Positions 36,650 to 45,117 of a DNA stretch of 64,000 nucleotides are shown here, piece after piece (position 1 is the stretch's first letter; each line of letters starts with the position of its first letter). The stretch is from positions 682,001 through 746,000 of the forward strand of contig NZ_CADDWJ010000001.1 of the NCBI RefSeq assembly GCF_902809855.1, in the 5' to 3' direction. Origin of the DNA: Acinetobacter sp. Marseille-Q1618. GTDB lineage: Bacteria > Pseudomonadota > Gammaproteobacteria > Pseudomonadales > Moraxellaceae. Made by a program: the position numbers and the translations under genes. The notes beneath the pieces were generated by a model, which was not told where the DNA came from, searched no databases, and worked only from the letters and a program-made list of their open reading frames with translations.

Positions 36650-37063
36650 TTAAAGCGCAGCTTTGATTTTTTCAGCAAGTAGCTTAATTTTTTCTTGATC
36701 ACCCATTTGAGCAGCATGTTTACCCAGTTCGTGTACAGAACTAGGAATGAGATGAAAATGTACATGAGGTACAGTTTGACCCGCTGACTCACCTGATAAC
36801 TGCATGAGGACAATGCCTGGAACATCTAATCCTTTTTTGATTGCATTTGCAATTTTTTGAACGACTTGAATGGTATATGCAGCGGCATCTGGAGGTAAAT
36901 CAAGTAATGTTATAGCAGGCGTTTTGGGAATGACTAAGGTATGACCATCAGCTTGTGGCATAATGTCCATAAAGGCAAGGACTTGCTCATCTTCGTAGAC
37001 TTTGATTGCAGGAAGTTCACCACGTAAAATTCGAGCAAATATATTTTGATCATCATAAGCCAT
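36650..37063 (-). CDS. HIT-family protein (HINT-like nucleotide hydrolase)
   Basis: 137 residues from the ATG at 37063 (MAYDDQNIFARILRGELP). The histidine triad is in VPHVHFHLIPSS. YEDEQVLAFMDIMPQADGHTLVIPK is the usual N-terminal strand region. Family members hydrolyse aminoacyl- or phosphoramidate adenylates. It is a single gene between the porin and a YARHG protein. Confidence 0.9.
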   Translation of the reverse strand: MAYDDQNIFARILRGELPAIKVYEDEQVLAFMDIMPQADGHTLVIPKTPAITLLDLPPDAAAYTIQVVQKIANAIKKGLDVPGIVLMQLSGESAGQTVPHVHFHLIPSSVHELGKHAAQMGDQEKIKLLAEKIKAAL

Positions 37064-37115
37064 TTTTAAATTCCTTATTTGCAATTTTAAAACTATGAAA
37101 TATTACTATCATACC

Positions 37116-37385
37116 TTATTTGCATTTTAATTCTTTTTGGCGTTCTGCTATTTGATCGAGTTTTTGTTGTTCTTTTTCAGAAAATTTAGGCTTAGACGTA
37201 AAGCAATTTTCATTACCAAACTTTGCTTTTGCTTCTGGATCTTTAAAGCAGAAGCCTTTAGATGCATAAATAACATTATAATCATCTTGAAGCTTTTTAC
37301 ACTCTTGTGCGTTATCTGCTGCAAAAGCAGAAGAACCAATGAACAAGCTGGTTAATGTAAATGCTGTAATAAAAACTTTTTTCAT
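37116..37385 (-). CDS. Small exported protein with YARHG-like domain
   Basis: 89 residues. A signal peptide ends near SSAFAADN. The mature protein carries the pattern YNVIYASKGFCFKDPEAKAKFG, which resembles the YARHG domain (short extracellular domain of unknown function), followed by a charged helix SEKEQQKLDQIAERQKEL. Four cysteines (residues near 29, 46, 60 and 88) could form two disulfides. It lies 52 bp upstream of the HIT gene on the same strand. Confidence 0.72.
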   Translation of the reverse strand: MKKVFITAFTLTSLFIGSSAFAADNAQECKKLQDDYNVIYASKGFCFKDPEAKAKFGNENCFTSKPKFSEKEQQKLDQIAERQKELKCK

Positions 37386-37738
37386 GAGTTTGCCTCAAAT
37401 GGACATATTGAATTGTCACTTATAGACTTAGATTATAAAGGGCTATTCCTGTTTTTCAATGACGAAAAATTATTGATGTGTAATTTAGATTCATAATTTC
37501 TTCATAATAAATATTTAAATAACAAAATATAAGACTAATTAATGTCTAAGCTTATAATATTATTGGTTTTAATTTTTATAATATAATTATAAAACAAAAT
37601 AGAATATAGCCTAAACGATCCAAACAGGAATTGTAACTAGGAAGAGTAGAGTGTTATAGCCATTTTTTAAATATAATGACTAAAAATCAGAAAAATAAGC
37701 TAAACCTCCTTATTCGGAGGTTTTTAAATAAAATATTG
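37386..37738. other. AT-rich intergenic region with a terminator hairpin
   Basis: No gene seen. A hairpin, AAACCTCC (37702-37709) with GGAGGTTT (37716-37723), ends in TTTTT on the plus strand and in AGCTTATTTTT on the minus strand. It most likely terminates the small minus-strand gene that ends at 37739. Confidence 0.6.
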
Positions 37739-38023
37739 TTATGTTGCTGTCATTAAACTATTTTGTTGCATATCCTCAAGCCAGTCGCTAATATCTAATT
37801 GATTTGCAATAGAAAAATTATCGTTAATTTGAAAAATGAGCAAGGAATCATGAATACTCATCATATTTGCCAAATGTTGACGAATAATACCAGCTTCATA
37901 TTTGGTGTTAATTAACCATGTATTTTTGTTAATACGAATTGAATGGTCATAATCTTCAATTGTTTTATGAACCTCATCAAAATGATCTTCATAAATTGAA
38001 TTTAAAATAATCAAATAGTTCAT
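37739..38023 (-). CDS. Small protein resembling the SinR/Cas2-like fold family
   Basis: 94 residues from the ATG at 38023 (MNYLIILNSIYEDHFDEVHK), preceded by a strong GGAGG. The layout is a beta-strand start MNYLIIL, a helix, the strand pair NTWLINTKYEAGIIRQHL, and DSLLIFQINDNFSI. This is the ferredoxin-like arrangement of SinR-family and Cas2/VapD-like proteins. I see no catalytic acidic residue that would prove nuclease activity. A hairpin abuts the ribosome-binding site. It lies 170 bp from the left end of an insertion sequence. Confidence 0.55.
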   Translation of the reverse strand: MNYLIILNSIYEDHFDEVHKTIEDYDHSIRINKNTWLINTKYEAGIIRQHLANMMSIHDSLLIFQINDNFSIANQLDISDWLEDMQQNSLMTAT

Positions 38024-38036
38024 TGGAACAACCTCC

Positions 38037-38064
38037 ATAAAAGACACTTAAAAATGTCTTTTAT
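38037..38064 (-). promoter_or_regulatory. Stem-loop touching the ribosome-binding site of the small gene
   Basis: A 10-bp perfect stem, 38037-38046 with 38055-38064 (arms ATAAAAGACA/TGTCTTTTAT), ends directly at the GGAGG of the downstream gene on the minus strand. It could be a 5-prime stabilising hairpin, an attenuator or a binding site; the sequence does not decide. Confidence 0.45.
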
Positions 38065-38192
38065 TTAAAATGTGATCGATATCACTGTATTTTTAATCTA
38101 ACATTAAATTTTTATGAAAATTTAGGAAAGTGTCCGACAATATTGTCCTAATCGTTTTTGTTTGGTATAAATTTCCTATTCGATTTACACTA

Positions 38193-38206
38193 CTAGGACT
38201 TACGCA
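38193..38206 (+). repeat. Left terminal inverted repeat of the insertion sequence
   Basis: CTAGGACTTACGCA at 38193-38206 matches the reverse complement of 39283-39296 over 14 bp. The outer CTAG is palindromic, so it could be the end of the repeat or a duplicated 4-bp target. Confidence 0.9.
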
Positions 38207-39292
38207 TTGACAGTATTAAAAAAATGATAAATAAGCTGTATAACATCTAGATGATCAGACAAACCAAACATGCTTCTACAGCTCAATGTACTTTACCCAT
38301 TTATATGTGATTTCTTATGACAGAACCATATTCTATAAGAGTTGTACGCAACTTGCTGATACCTATCAAATCTCTCACGACAGTGTAAATCGCTTTTTAG
38401 AGCGTGAAAATTATTGTCCACAAAATTTATACAACGAGGCTATTCAATACATTGATAACAATAGACTTATTGTCAGTGTAGATGATACTGTATTAGATAA
38501 ATCTTATAGTCAACATATGGATTTGGTTGGTTTTTTCTGGTCTGGTAAACATCATCGTTCAGTAAAAGGCATCAATCTTATTACCCTGTATGCCACAGAT
38601 TTGCATGGTAAAAATGTGCCAATCAATTTTAGACTTTATGATAAATCTGAAAGTAAGACTAAAAATGACTATTTTATAGAGATGTTAGAGGAAATTCTTT
38701 TATGGGGAGCAAATATTTCTTATGTCACAGGTGATAGTTGGTATGCTGCAACTTCAAATCTAAAAACCATAAGAAATCATGGTATTCGATTTATGTTTGG
38801 TATGGACAGTAATCGCAAGGTATCACTTGAAAAAGGGATTTGGCATCAGATTAGGCAGTTACCTGCATTTGAAAATGGGTAAAAAGTGTGGCTCAAAGAC
38901 TTTGGATTTGTACAATTATTTAAGACTCAGCTCAAAGAACAGCAGAGATTTTATATTGTTTATGATGCTGATGAGTATTTAACCATTGAAAGGTTTCAAA
39001 ATTTACAGGCAAATCATTGGAAAATTGAGCAATATCACCGAATCATTAAGCAAGTATGTCATATTGAAAAGTTTCAGGTTAGGCGAGCGAAGCTCATTAA
39101 CAATCATATTTTTGCATCATTAATGGCTTATGTGCAGATACAAAAAATACAATGGAATGATACTTTTATGAATATTTATCAGTGGCAGAAGAGTCTATTT
39201 AGACCAATTATTAAGAATTTTATTGATAGTTTTATTTTAAACAAAAACCATCTTCTGCCACAAAAAATTAGTAAAAGAATAGTGCGTAAGTC
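38197..39292 (+). mobile_element. Insertion sequence, about 1.1 kb, DDE-type (IS701-like by recollection)
   Basis: Ends GACTTACGCA (38197-38206) and TGCGTAAGTC (39283-39292) are perfect inverted repeats, and each is flanked outside by CTAG, consistent with a 4-bp target duplication. The single transposase gene fills almost the whole element. Family: the transposase pattern ISHDSVNRFL / DDTVLDK / VTGDSWY fits what I recall as IS701-type in Acinetobacter; this name needs checking. The transposase is interrupted by a stop, so this copy is probably not autonomous. Confidence 0.88.
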
Positions 39293-39296
39293 CTAG
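38286..39296 (+). pseudogene. Transposase with one in-frame stop codon
   Basis: One frame runs from the ATG at 38286 to the TAG at 39294-39296, about 336 codons, broken only by a TAA at 38880-38882 (..FENG, stop, KVWLKDF..). DDE features are VDDTVLDKSYS (first Asp), VTGDSWYAA (second Asp), and WKIEQYHRIIKQVCHIEKFQVR (Glu, after the stop). Because the frame is kept, a single base change (for example from CAA, GAA or AAA) explains it. Both halves would be needed for activity. The final stop codon TAG lies in the CTAG at the right junction, outside the minimal inverted repeat. Confidence 0.85.
39283..39296 (-). repeat. Right terminal inverted repeat of the insertion sequence
   Basis: TGCGTAAGTCCTAG at 39283-39296, the exact inverse of the left end. 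The transposase stop codon TAG is within its last four bases. Confidence 0.9.
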
Positions 39297-39413
39297 ATAT
39301 TTAAAAGTCAGAGATATTTTCATTGTATATGTTCAGATAGAAAATATTGAGTTTTGATGGCTAAACTTAGATTTGAGTAATTCATCATCTTAAATACCAA
39401 GTATAAAAACAAA

Positions 39414-39435
39414 AAAGCGAACCGAAGTTCGCTTT
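39414..39435 (-). terminator. Terminator of the aldehyde dehydrogenase gene
   Basis: AAAGCGAAC (39414-39422) pairs with GTTCGCTTT (39427-39435). On the minus-strand RNA the loop is UUCG, a very stable tetraloop, and a T-run follows. Confidence 0.9.
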
Positions 39436-39469
39436 AAGACTTGTATGTTAAAACTCTTTCAGCTTAAGC

Positions 39470-40981
39470 TTAGAAGAAGCCCATAGCTTTGGTTGAATAG
39501 CTTACAAGTAAGTTTTTGGTTTGTTGATAATGATCAAGCATCATTTTGTGGTTTTCACGTCCGATTCCTGATTTTTTATACCCACCAAACGCTGCATGAG
39601 CAGGATAGATATGATAGCAGTTTGTCCAAACGCGTCCTGCTTGAATCGCACGACCCGCACGATACGATGTATGTGCTGAACGTGACCAAACCCCTGCGCC
39701 TAAACCATACATGGTGTCATTGGCAATTTTAATGGCTTCGTCATAATCTTTAAATGTGGTCACAGATAAAACTGGTCCAAAAATTTCTTCTTGGAAAATT
39801 TTCATACTGTTATCACCTTTGAAAATGGTCGGTTCAATATAGAAACCTTGACCAACTTCTTGACGATCACCGCCACCTGTAAGGATTTGAGCGCCTTCAG
39901 CACGACCTGTTGCGATACAACCTAAGATTTTATCTTGTTGCTCTTGTGATGCTTGAGCACCAATCATGGTATCGGTATCAAGTGGATGACCCGTTTTAAT
40001 GCGTTTTACACGCTCAACTGCCATTTCAAGGAATTTATCCGCAATGCTTTCTTGAATCAATGCACGTGAAGGACATGTACAAACTTCACCTTGATTGAGT
40101 GCAAACATTGCAAAGCCTTCAAGCGCTTTGTCTAGATAATCATCTTCTTTATCCATCACATCTTCAAAGAAGATGTTTGGTGATTTACCACCAAGTTCCA
40201 GTGTCACAGGAATAATATTTTCAGTCGCATATTGCATGATCATTTGACCGACTTGGGTGGAGCCAGTAAATGCGATTTTGGCAATACGTGGATTGGTTGC
40301 CAGTGGACGACCGACTTCAACACCATAACCATTAACAATATTTAATACACCTGCTGGAAGAATATCTTGAATCAGTTCTACAAGAACCAAGATACTCGCA
40401 GGGGTTTGTTCCGCAGGTTTCAAGACTATACAGTTACCTGCTGCCAGTGCAGGTGCAAGTTTCCATGCTGCCATTAAAATCGGGAAGTTCCATGGAATAA
40501 TTTGACCAACTACACCTAATGGCTCATGGAAATGGTAGGCAATGGTATCTTCATCAATTTCAGAAATACCGCCTTCTTGTGCGCGTAAGCAACCAGCAAA
40601 ATAGCGGAAATGGTCGATACATAGCGGAATATCTGCTGCTAAGGTTTCACGGATAGGTTTACCATTTTCCCAAGTTTCAGCAACAGCAAGAAGTTCTAAA
40701 TTTTCTTCCAAACGATCAGCAATTTTTAATAAAATATTTGAACGTGTGGTAGGTGAACTGCTGTTCCATGCGGCTTTAGCTGCATGTGCGGCATCCAGCG
40801 CCAACTCAATATCTTCAGCAGAAGAACGAGGCACTTTGGTAAATACTTGACCATTGACTGGAGAAATATTATCAAAATATTCACCTTTTACTGGTGCAAC
40901 CCATTTGCCACCAATAAAGTTTTCATATTGTGCTTTAAATTGTACTTTTGAACCTTCAGTATTTGGATCTGCATAGCGCAT
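39470..40981 (-). CDS. NAD-dependent aldehyde dehydrogenase (AcoD/ExaC type)
   Basis: 503 residues, the length of the AcoD/ExaC acetaldehyde dehydrogenases. The NAD-binding region is [25 protein letters not shown], the general base is in [16 protein letters not shown], and the catalytic cysteine is in [15 protein letters not shown]. It should oxidise acetaldehyde or other short aldehydes made by the iron-type alcohol dehydrogenase at 43.7 kb. The intervening divergent regulator and hydrolase complete the module. Upstream, an 11-bp tandem repeat at 41063-41084 is shared with the alcohol dehydrogenase gene. Confidence 0.9.
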   Translation of the reverse strand: MRYADPNTEGSKVQFKAQYENFIGGKWVAPVKGEYFDNISPVNGQVFTKVPRSSAEDIELALDAAHAAKAAWNSSSPTTRSNILLKIADRLEENLELLAVAETWENGKPIRETLAADIPLCIDHFRYFAGCLRAQEGGISEIDEDTIAYHFHEPLGVVGQIIPWNFPILMAAWKLAPALAAGNCIVLKPAEQTPASILVLVELIQDILPAGVLNIVNGYGVEVGRPLATNPRIAKIAFTGSTQVGQMIMQYATENIIPVTLELGGKSPNIFFEDVMDKEDDYLDKALEGFAMFALNQGEVCTCPSRALIQESIADKFLEMAVERVKRIKTGHPLDTDTMIGAQASQEQQDKILGCIATGRAEGAQILTGGGDRQEVGQGFYIEPTIFKGDNSMKIFQEEIFGPVLSVTTFKDYDEAIKIANDTMYGLGAGVWSRSAHTSYRAGRAIQAGRVWTNCYHIYPAHAAFGGYKKSGIGRENHKMMLDHYQQTKNLLVSYSTKAMGFF

Positions 40982-41062
40982 AAGAATTTCCCTTTACTTA
41001 TTTTAACGTTGCAAGGATGACGAATAATTTCGTCAGTTTTGGTTGATTCGAGCTTATGAAAT

Positions 41063-41084
41063 AAAAGGTTGGTAAAAGGTTGGA
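41063..41084 (+). repeat. 11-bp tandem direct repeat, candidate activator site
   Basis: AAAAGGTTGGT followed directly by AAAAGGTTGGA, i.e. one helical turn apart on the same DNA face. It lies 82-103 bp upstream of the aldehyde dehydrogenase start. A related 11-bp repeat lies 88-109 bp upstream of the iron-type alcohol dehydrogenase, on the opposite strand (GGTAGGTA-type core). Confidence 0.6.
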
Positions 41085-41298
41085 GTTAAAAATTAAGATT
41101 TGAGCTATGCTTTAAATTTTAGCAGTATTTTCTTTTATATAAGATGTTTGAGAAAATTAGATACACTTTAAATTTAACTAACGCTTTGGTAGTAAATGCC
41201 TTGACCCTGATTGAATATTTTGCAAACAATGGTGTAAAGAGGGGAACAATAAATAGAATTGCACGTAAAAATGACATGGATGTAAAAGGGTGTTGAAT

Positions 41299-42474
41299 AT
41301 GCAAAACTTAATGCAAAAGCGTCAGCAAATTGAAAAGTTTAGACAAAGTAGTAGCTTATCCTTACATCAAGCCGATCAACTGGGTCAAAGTATTGTAAGT
41401 TCTTGGCAACGCTCACAACAAGCAGATATCCCGATTGACCGTGAAGCAGCGCCATTACAAACTCAAAAAAATAATAAAAATAAAGGTGCCTTAGAAGTTG
41501 CATTAGATCACTGTGCTGATGAGCTTAAACATATTGCAGAACAATCAGCAATGGTGATTGCAGTAGGAGATGTGGGCAGCACCATTATGTGGTCTGCTGC
41601 GAGTGGAAAAATGCGTAATGCAGCGGAGAAAGTCCATTTTGTTGAGGGTGGACAATGGCGTGAAGATTTAGTCGGTACCAATGCTTTGGCATTGTCATTG
41701 AAAACACAGCAGTCAAGTTGTGTTTTTTCCAACGAACATTATATGAGTTCCATTCATGATTGGGTGTGTTATGCAGCACCTGTGATTGACCCTTATTCCA
41801 AAAATGTTTTAGGTGTGATTGATCTATCAACCACATGGAATAATCACAATAGTTTAGGTTTGCTGGCGGCTGAGCGCTGTGCATCCATTTTGCAGTCCGC
41901 ATTGTTAAATTATCAGCAGCAACAATTATTTATTCGGGCTTTTGCCGTTCCTCAAGTTTTATTTAATGGCAAAATTGTGGTGCTTACGCCACGTCAAATT
42001 GAAATTTTAACTATTTTGGCTTTATGCCCACAAGGTTTGAATTTGGAAAGCTTACATCAGGCTTTATATGGTGAACGTAAAGTCAGTATGGGAACTTTAA
42101 AAGCGGAAATGTCTCAGCTACGTGAAATTTTAGGTGGAATGTTAGGTTCTCGTCCTTATCGTTTACTGGCACACGTAGAAGCAGATTTTTTACAAGCTGA
42201 AAATGCATTAGATGCAGGCTATACCGAGTCAGCATTAAAATTATGTAAAGGTGTATTTTTAGCAAAAACAGAAAGCCCATTTTTATGTGCGTGGCGTGAC
42301 TGTTTAGAATCTCGTTTGAGTGAAGCCATTTTTAAAGCCAATGAGTCGGATGTTCTACTCAAACATTTGGCACATTTCCCAGAAGCGATTGACGCTGTTG
42401 AGCGATTGATTGAGCTGACACCTGTAGAATATCCAGCACATCAAATGCTCATGAAGTATAAAGATGAGCATTGA
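41299..42474 (+). CDS. GAF-domain regulator with winged-helix and BTAD-like C-terminus
   Basis: 391 residues from the ATG at 41299, chosen because AAAAGGG lies 8 bases before it (a GTG at 41290 is the other option). The N-terminal 215 residues look like the sensor half of AcoR-type activators: SSWQRSQQADIP, then a GAF domain with EGGQWREDLVGTNALALSL and HDWVCYAAPVIDP. The AAA+ sigma54 ATPase domain of AcoR is absent. Instead, at about 225-300 there is an OmpR-type winged helix (VLTPRQIEILTILALCPQG, TLKAEMSQLREIL). A helical segment recalling BTAD/SARP regulators follows (CAWRDCLESRLSEA). It is divergent from the aldehyde dehydrogenase, which it probably controls. Confidence 0.78.
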   Translation: MQNLMQKRQQIEKFRQSSSLSLHQADQLGQSIVSSWQRSQQADIPIDREAAPLQTQKNNKNKGALEVALDHCADELKHIAEQSAMVIAVGDVGSTIMWSAASGKMRNAAEKVHFVEGGQWREDLVGTNALALSLKTQQSSCVFSNEHYMSSIHDWVCYAAPVIDPYSKNVLGVIDLSTTWNNHNSLGLLAAERCASILQSALLNYQQQQLFIRAFAVPQVLFNGKIVVLTPRQIEILTILALCPQGLNLESLHQALYGERKVSMGTLKAEMSQLREILGGMLGSRPYRLLAHVEADFLQAENALDAGYTESALKLCKGVFLAKTESPFLCAWRDCLESRLSEAIFKANESDVLLKHLAHFPEAIDAVERLIELTPVEYPAHQMLMKYKDEH

Positions 42475-42491
42475 TGTGTGTTTTTAGGCGT

Positions 42492-43457
42492 TTATTTTTG
42501 CTTTTCAGCAAGCCATGTGAAAAGTTTGGAATACACTTCGCTACGAACAGGTGCTTCTGACAAAACTAAATCATGTAGTCCATTTTGAATTGTCATTACA
42601 GTGACATCACCTTGTAATTTTTTTGCGAATTTGATGATGTCTTTTACTTCTAAGATCACATCAGTTGTTTGTGCATCTCGATTAAATTTCTTGGGATAGG
42701 TGGTTTTGTGTGAATGCATAATTAATGCAGGTACATTGATCTGAGCGCCTTGATGTATTTCTTTTTGAGCTTCAAAAATTGCACGGACAAAGCTTAAATA
42801 AACAAAAGGATAGGCTTTTTTCTTCCAGTCTAAATTGAAATCCCATTCACCTTTTAAGCTTTGATGTAAACTGCTTGTATACCATTTATTTAATTCGCTG
42901 GGAAATTTAACACTAGGAAGATGTTTGGCTAAAGCACTCAGTTTAGGCAAAGCAAATTTCTTTTTCCAAAGTGGCGCATTAAAATCATAAAATGGGCTAT
43001 TACACCATAATGCTTTGATCAATGGATGCTGTGGATGATGCGCCGCATATAAGGTAGCCGTTAGTCCACCCGTAGAATGTCCTGCCAGTACTACATGATC
43101 ATGCTTTTCTTGTCCAATAATTTCAAGTGCCGCTGTAATTTCTGCATTATATTCGTTTAAATTCAGCACATAATAATATTTTTGATGGGGCAAAATTGAG
43201 CGACCATATTTTCTTAGATCAAGTGCATAAAAATCATAACCATGCTGATTAAATTGTTCAGCCATTTCAGTTTGAAAAAAATAGTCGATAAAACCATGAA
43301 TATACAGAACAGCTTTATCGGTTGCTCGTTGCGCTTTTTTTCGAACAAGTGTTGCAACGACTTTGCCTTCATAATCATCTGGAAAATTTAAAGTAAGTTG
43401 TTCATAACCTGCACCTAATAGGTCTGGTGCGTAAGTTGTATTATGCTGTATTGCCAT
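42492..43457 (-). CDS. Alpha/beta hydrolase (serine nucleophile)
   Basis: 321 residues from the ATG at 43457 (MAIQHNTTYAPDLLG). The nucleophile elbow is VVLAGHSTGGLTATLYAA, and KAVLYIHGFIDYFFQ holds the oxyanion-hole region. A lid of about 90 residues precedes the last third, where NGLHDLVLSEAP carries the catalytic histidine. It resembles monoacylglycerol lipase-type hydrolases. Perhaps it releases alcohols from esters for the neighbouring dehydrogenases; that is inference. It is downstream of the iron-type alcohol dehydrogenase, but a terminator separates them. Confidence 0.8.
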   Translation of the reverse strand: MAIQHNTTYAPDLLGAGYEQLTLNFPDDYEGKVVATLVRKKAQRATDKAVLYIHGFIDYFFQTEMAEQFNQHGYDFYALDLRKYGRSILPHQKYYYVLNLNEYNAEITAALEIIGQEKHDHVVLAGHSTGGLTATLYAAHHPQHPLIKALWCNSPFYDFNAPLWKKKFALPKLSALAKHLPSVKFPSELNKWYTSSLHQSLKGEWDFNLDWKKKAYPFVYLSFVRAIFEAQKEIHQGAQINVPALIMHSHKTTYPKKFNRDAQTTDVILEVKDIIKFAKKLQGDVTVMTIQNGLHDLVLSEAPVRSEVYSKLFTWLAEKQK

Positions 43458-43592
43458 TTTTATACCCAAATCAAGTGAGTTGTTTCTCCTTGATCATAAA
43501 ATGTTTTTGCTCAATGATGAAGTGCTTAATTTTTATTAAACTTTTTAATTTAAATAACACGTGATTTTTAATTCGCTATGAGACAATCTTTA

Positions 43593-43624
43593 TAAAAAAA
43601 GGAATATCACCGAAGTGATATTCC
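43593..43624 (-). terminator. Strong terminator of the iron-type alcohol dehydrogenase gene
   Basis: GGAATATCAC (43601-43610) pairs with GTGATATTCC (43615-43624). The minus-strand loop is UUCG and a run of seven T follows. Confidence 0.92.
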
Positions 43625-43668
43625 AAAGGTCACAGGAAGTAAACTAAAGATTTGGGAGAGGTTTTAAC

Positions 43669-44841
43669 TTACATAGCCGCTTCAAAAATTGAAATAACTT
43701 GTGCATCTGTCGCTTTACGCGGATTGGTCAGCATACAAGCATCTTTTTGTGCATTTGAGGTCATGACTGCATGATCTTCAGCTTTTACCCCAAGCTCTGC
43801 TAAACCTGAAGGAATACCAATCGATACAGATAATTCACGGATGGCATCAATCGCAGCATAGGCAGCTTCAGTTATTGTTAATCCTTCTGTATTTACACCC
43901 ATGAGCTGTGCAATTTTTGCATAACGGTCTGGGCAAGCGATCAAGTTAAATTCACAAACATGCGGTAATAAGATCGCATTACACACGCCATGTGGAAGGT
44001 TGTAGAAACCACCCAGTTGGTGCGCCATGGCATGCACATAACCGAGTGAAGCGTTGTTAAATGCCATACCTGCAAGATATTGTGCGTATGCCATTGCATC
44101 ACGTGCCTCGATATTTTCACCATTGGCAACGGCTGGGCGTAACCATTCACTGATCATACTGATGGCTTTTTCAGCACAAGCATCTGTAATTGGGTTGGCA
44201 GCAGTCGATACATAAGCTTCTACTGCATGCGTTAAAGCATCCATTCCTGTTGCTGCGGTTAATGCAGCGGGTTTAGCAATCATGAGCTTAGGATCATCAA
44301 TAGCAACTAACGGTGTGCAACGCCAGTCTACAATTGCCATTTTGACGTGTGTTTCAGTATTGGTAATGATACAGAAACGGGTCATTTCCGATGCTGTACC
44401 TGCTGTGGTATTGATTGCGACAAGAGGTGTCATCGGCACTTTACTTTGATCAATACCTTCATAATCACGGATATGACCACCGCCTGCAGTAACTAAACCA
44501 ATTCCTTTGGCACAGTCATGCGAAGAACCCCCACCTAAAGAAACAATAAAGTCACAGCCATTATCCGTATATTCTTTTACCCCATTATGGACGTTGATAT
44601 CCGTTGGGTTTGGCTCAGCACCCGCAAAAACGTGACTGTCTACACCAGCATCTTTTAAATAACCTACAATAATGTCAGCAACGCCAAACTTAAATAAACC
44701 TGCATCTGTGACAATCAATGCTTTTTTAGCACCTAAATTTTGAGCTTTGTTACCTACCTCTTTGGCACAACCTGGTCCAAAGAGTGAAACACAAGGAATG
44801 TAAAAACCGTTTGTTTGATCTGCAATATTTTTAAAAGCCAT
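43669..44841 (-). CDS. Iron-containing alcohol dehydrogenase (group III)
   Basis: 390 residues. The NAD-binding motif is SLGGGSSHDCAKGI, followed by INTTAGTASEMTRF. Metal ligands are in GMDALTHAVEAY and HAMAHQLGGFYNLPHGVCNAILLPHV. It reduces or oxidises short alcohols and aldehydes with NAD(P); close relatives are YiaY and EutG/AdhB types. Its likely partner is the aldehyde dehydrogenase at 39.5 kb, with which it shares the upstream 11-bp repeat. Confidence 0.9.
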   Translation of the reverse strand: MAFKNIADQTNGFYIPCVSLFGPGCAKEVGNKAQNLGAKKALIVTDAGLFKFGVADIIVGYLKDAGVDSHVFAGAEPNPTDINVHNGVKEYTDNGCDFIVSLGGGSSHDCAKGIGLVTAGGGHIRDYEGIDQSKVPMTPLVAINTTAGTASEMTRFCIITNTETHVKMAIVDWRCTPLVAIDDPKLMIAKPAALTAATGMDALTHAVEAYVSTAANPITDACAEKAISMISEWLRPAVANGENIEARDAMAYAQYLAGMAFNNASLGYVHAMAHQLGGFYNLPHGVCNAILLPHVCEFNLIACPDRYAKIAQLMGVNTEGLTITEAAYAAIDAIRELSVSIGIPSGLAELGVKAEDHAVMTSNAQKDACMLTNPRKATDAQVISIFEAAM

Positions 44842-44928
44842 GGTGCGATTCCTTCTACCATATTTGTTATCGTCCGAAAGGTGTGGATCACCTTGAGAAT
44901 GAGTATTGCGTGAAGGATTGTATTTTTA

Positions 44929-44950
44929 TACCTACTAAATACCTACCAAA
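44929..44950 (-). repeat. 11-bp tandem direct repeat upstream of the alcohol dehydrogenase
   Basis: On the plus strand TACCTACTAAA is followed directly by TACCTACCAAA (44929-44939, 44940-44950). Read on the minus strand this is GGTAGGTA then GTAGGTA spaced by 11 bp, close to the GGTTGGTA/GGTTGGA repeat before the aldehyde dehydrogenase. It ends 88 bp upstream of the start codon. Confidence 0.6.
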
Positions 44951-45117
44951 TAAAAAGTAAATAAAATAAATACTTTATTTAAAATTCATCTCTTAAAGTT
45001 AATTTAAACTGAGAAAATAGTCACAAAAAATAAAGCTAAAAATAAAACAAATCTCTAAATGAGAAGGCTTATAATAAGTTGGGGTTAGGGAATACTTGAA
45101 ATGAGAAATATATTCAT

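Noticed and set aside
38286..38882. Two separate transposase genes
   Set aside because: Both halves are in the same frame and divided by a single TAA, and the DDE residues are spread across both, so they are one interrupted gene.
40982..41062. Sigma54 promoter for the aldehyde dehydrogenase
   Set aside because: I looked because the regulator has an AcoR-like sensor, but no GG-N10-GC element is present and the regulator lacks the AAA+ domain.
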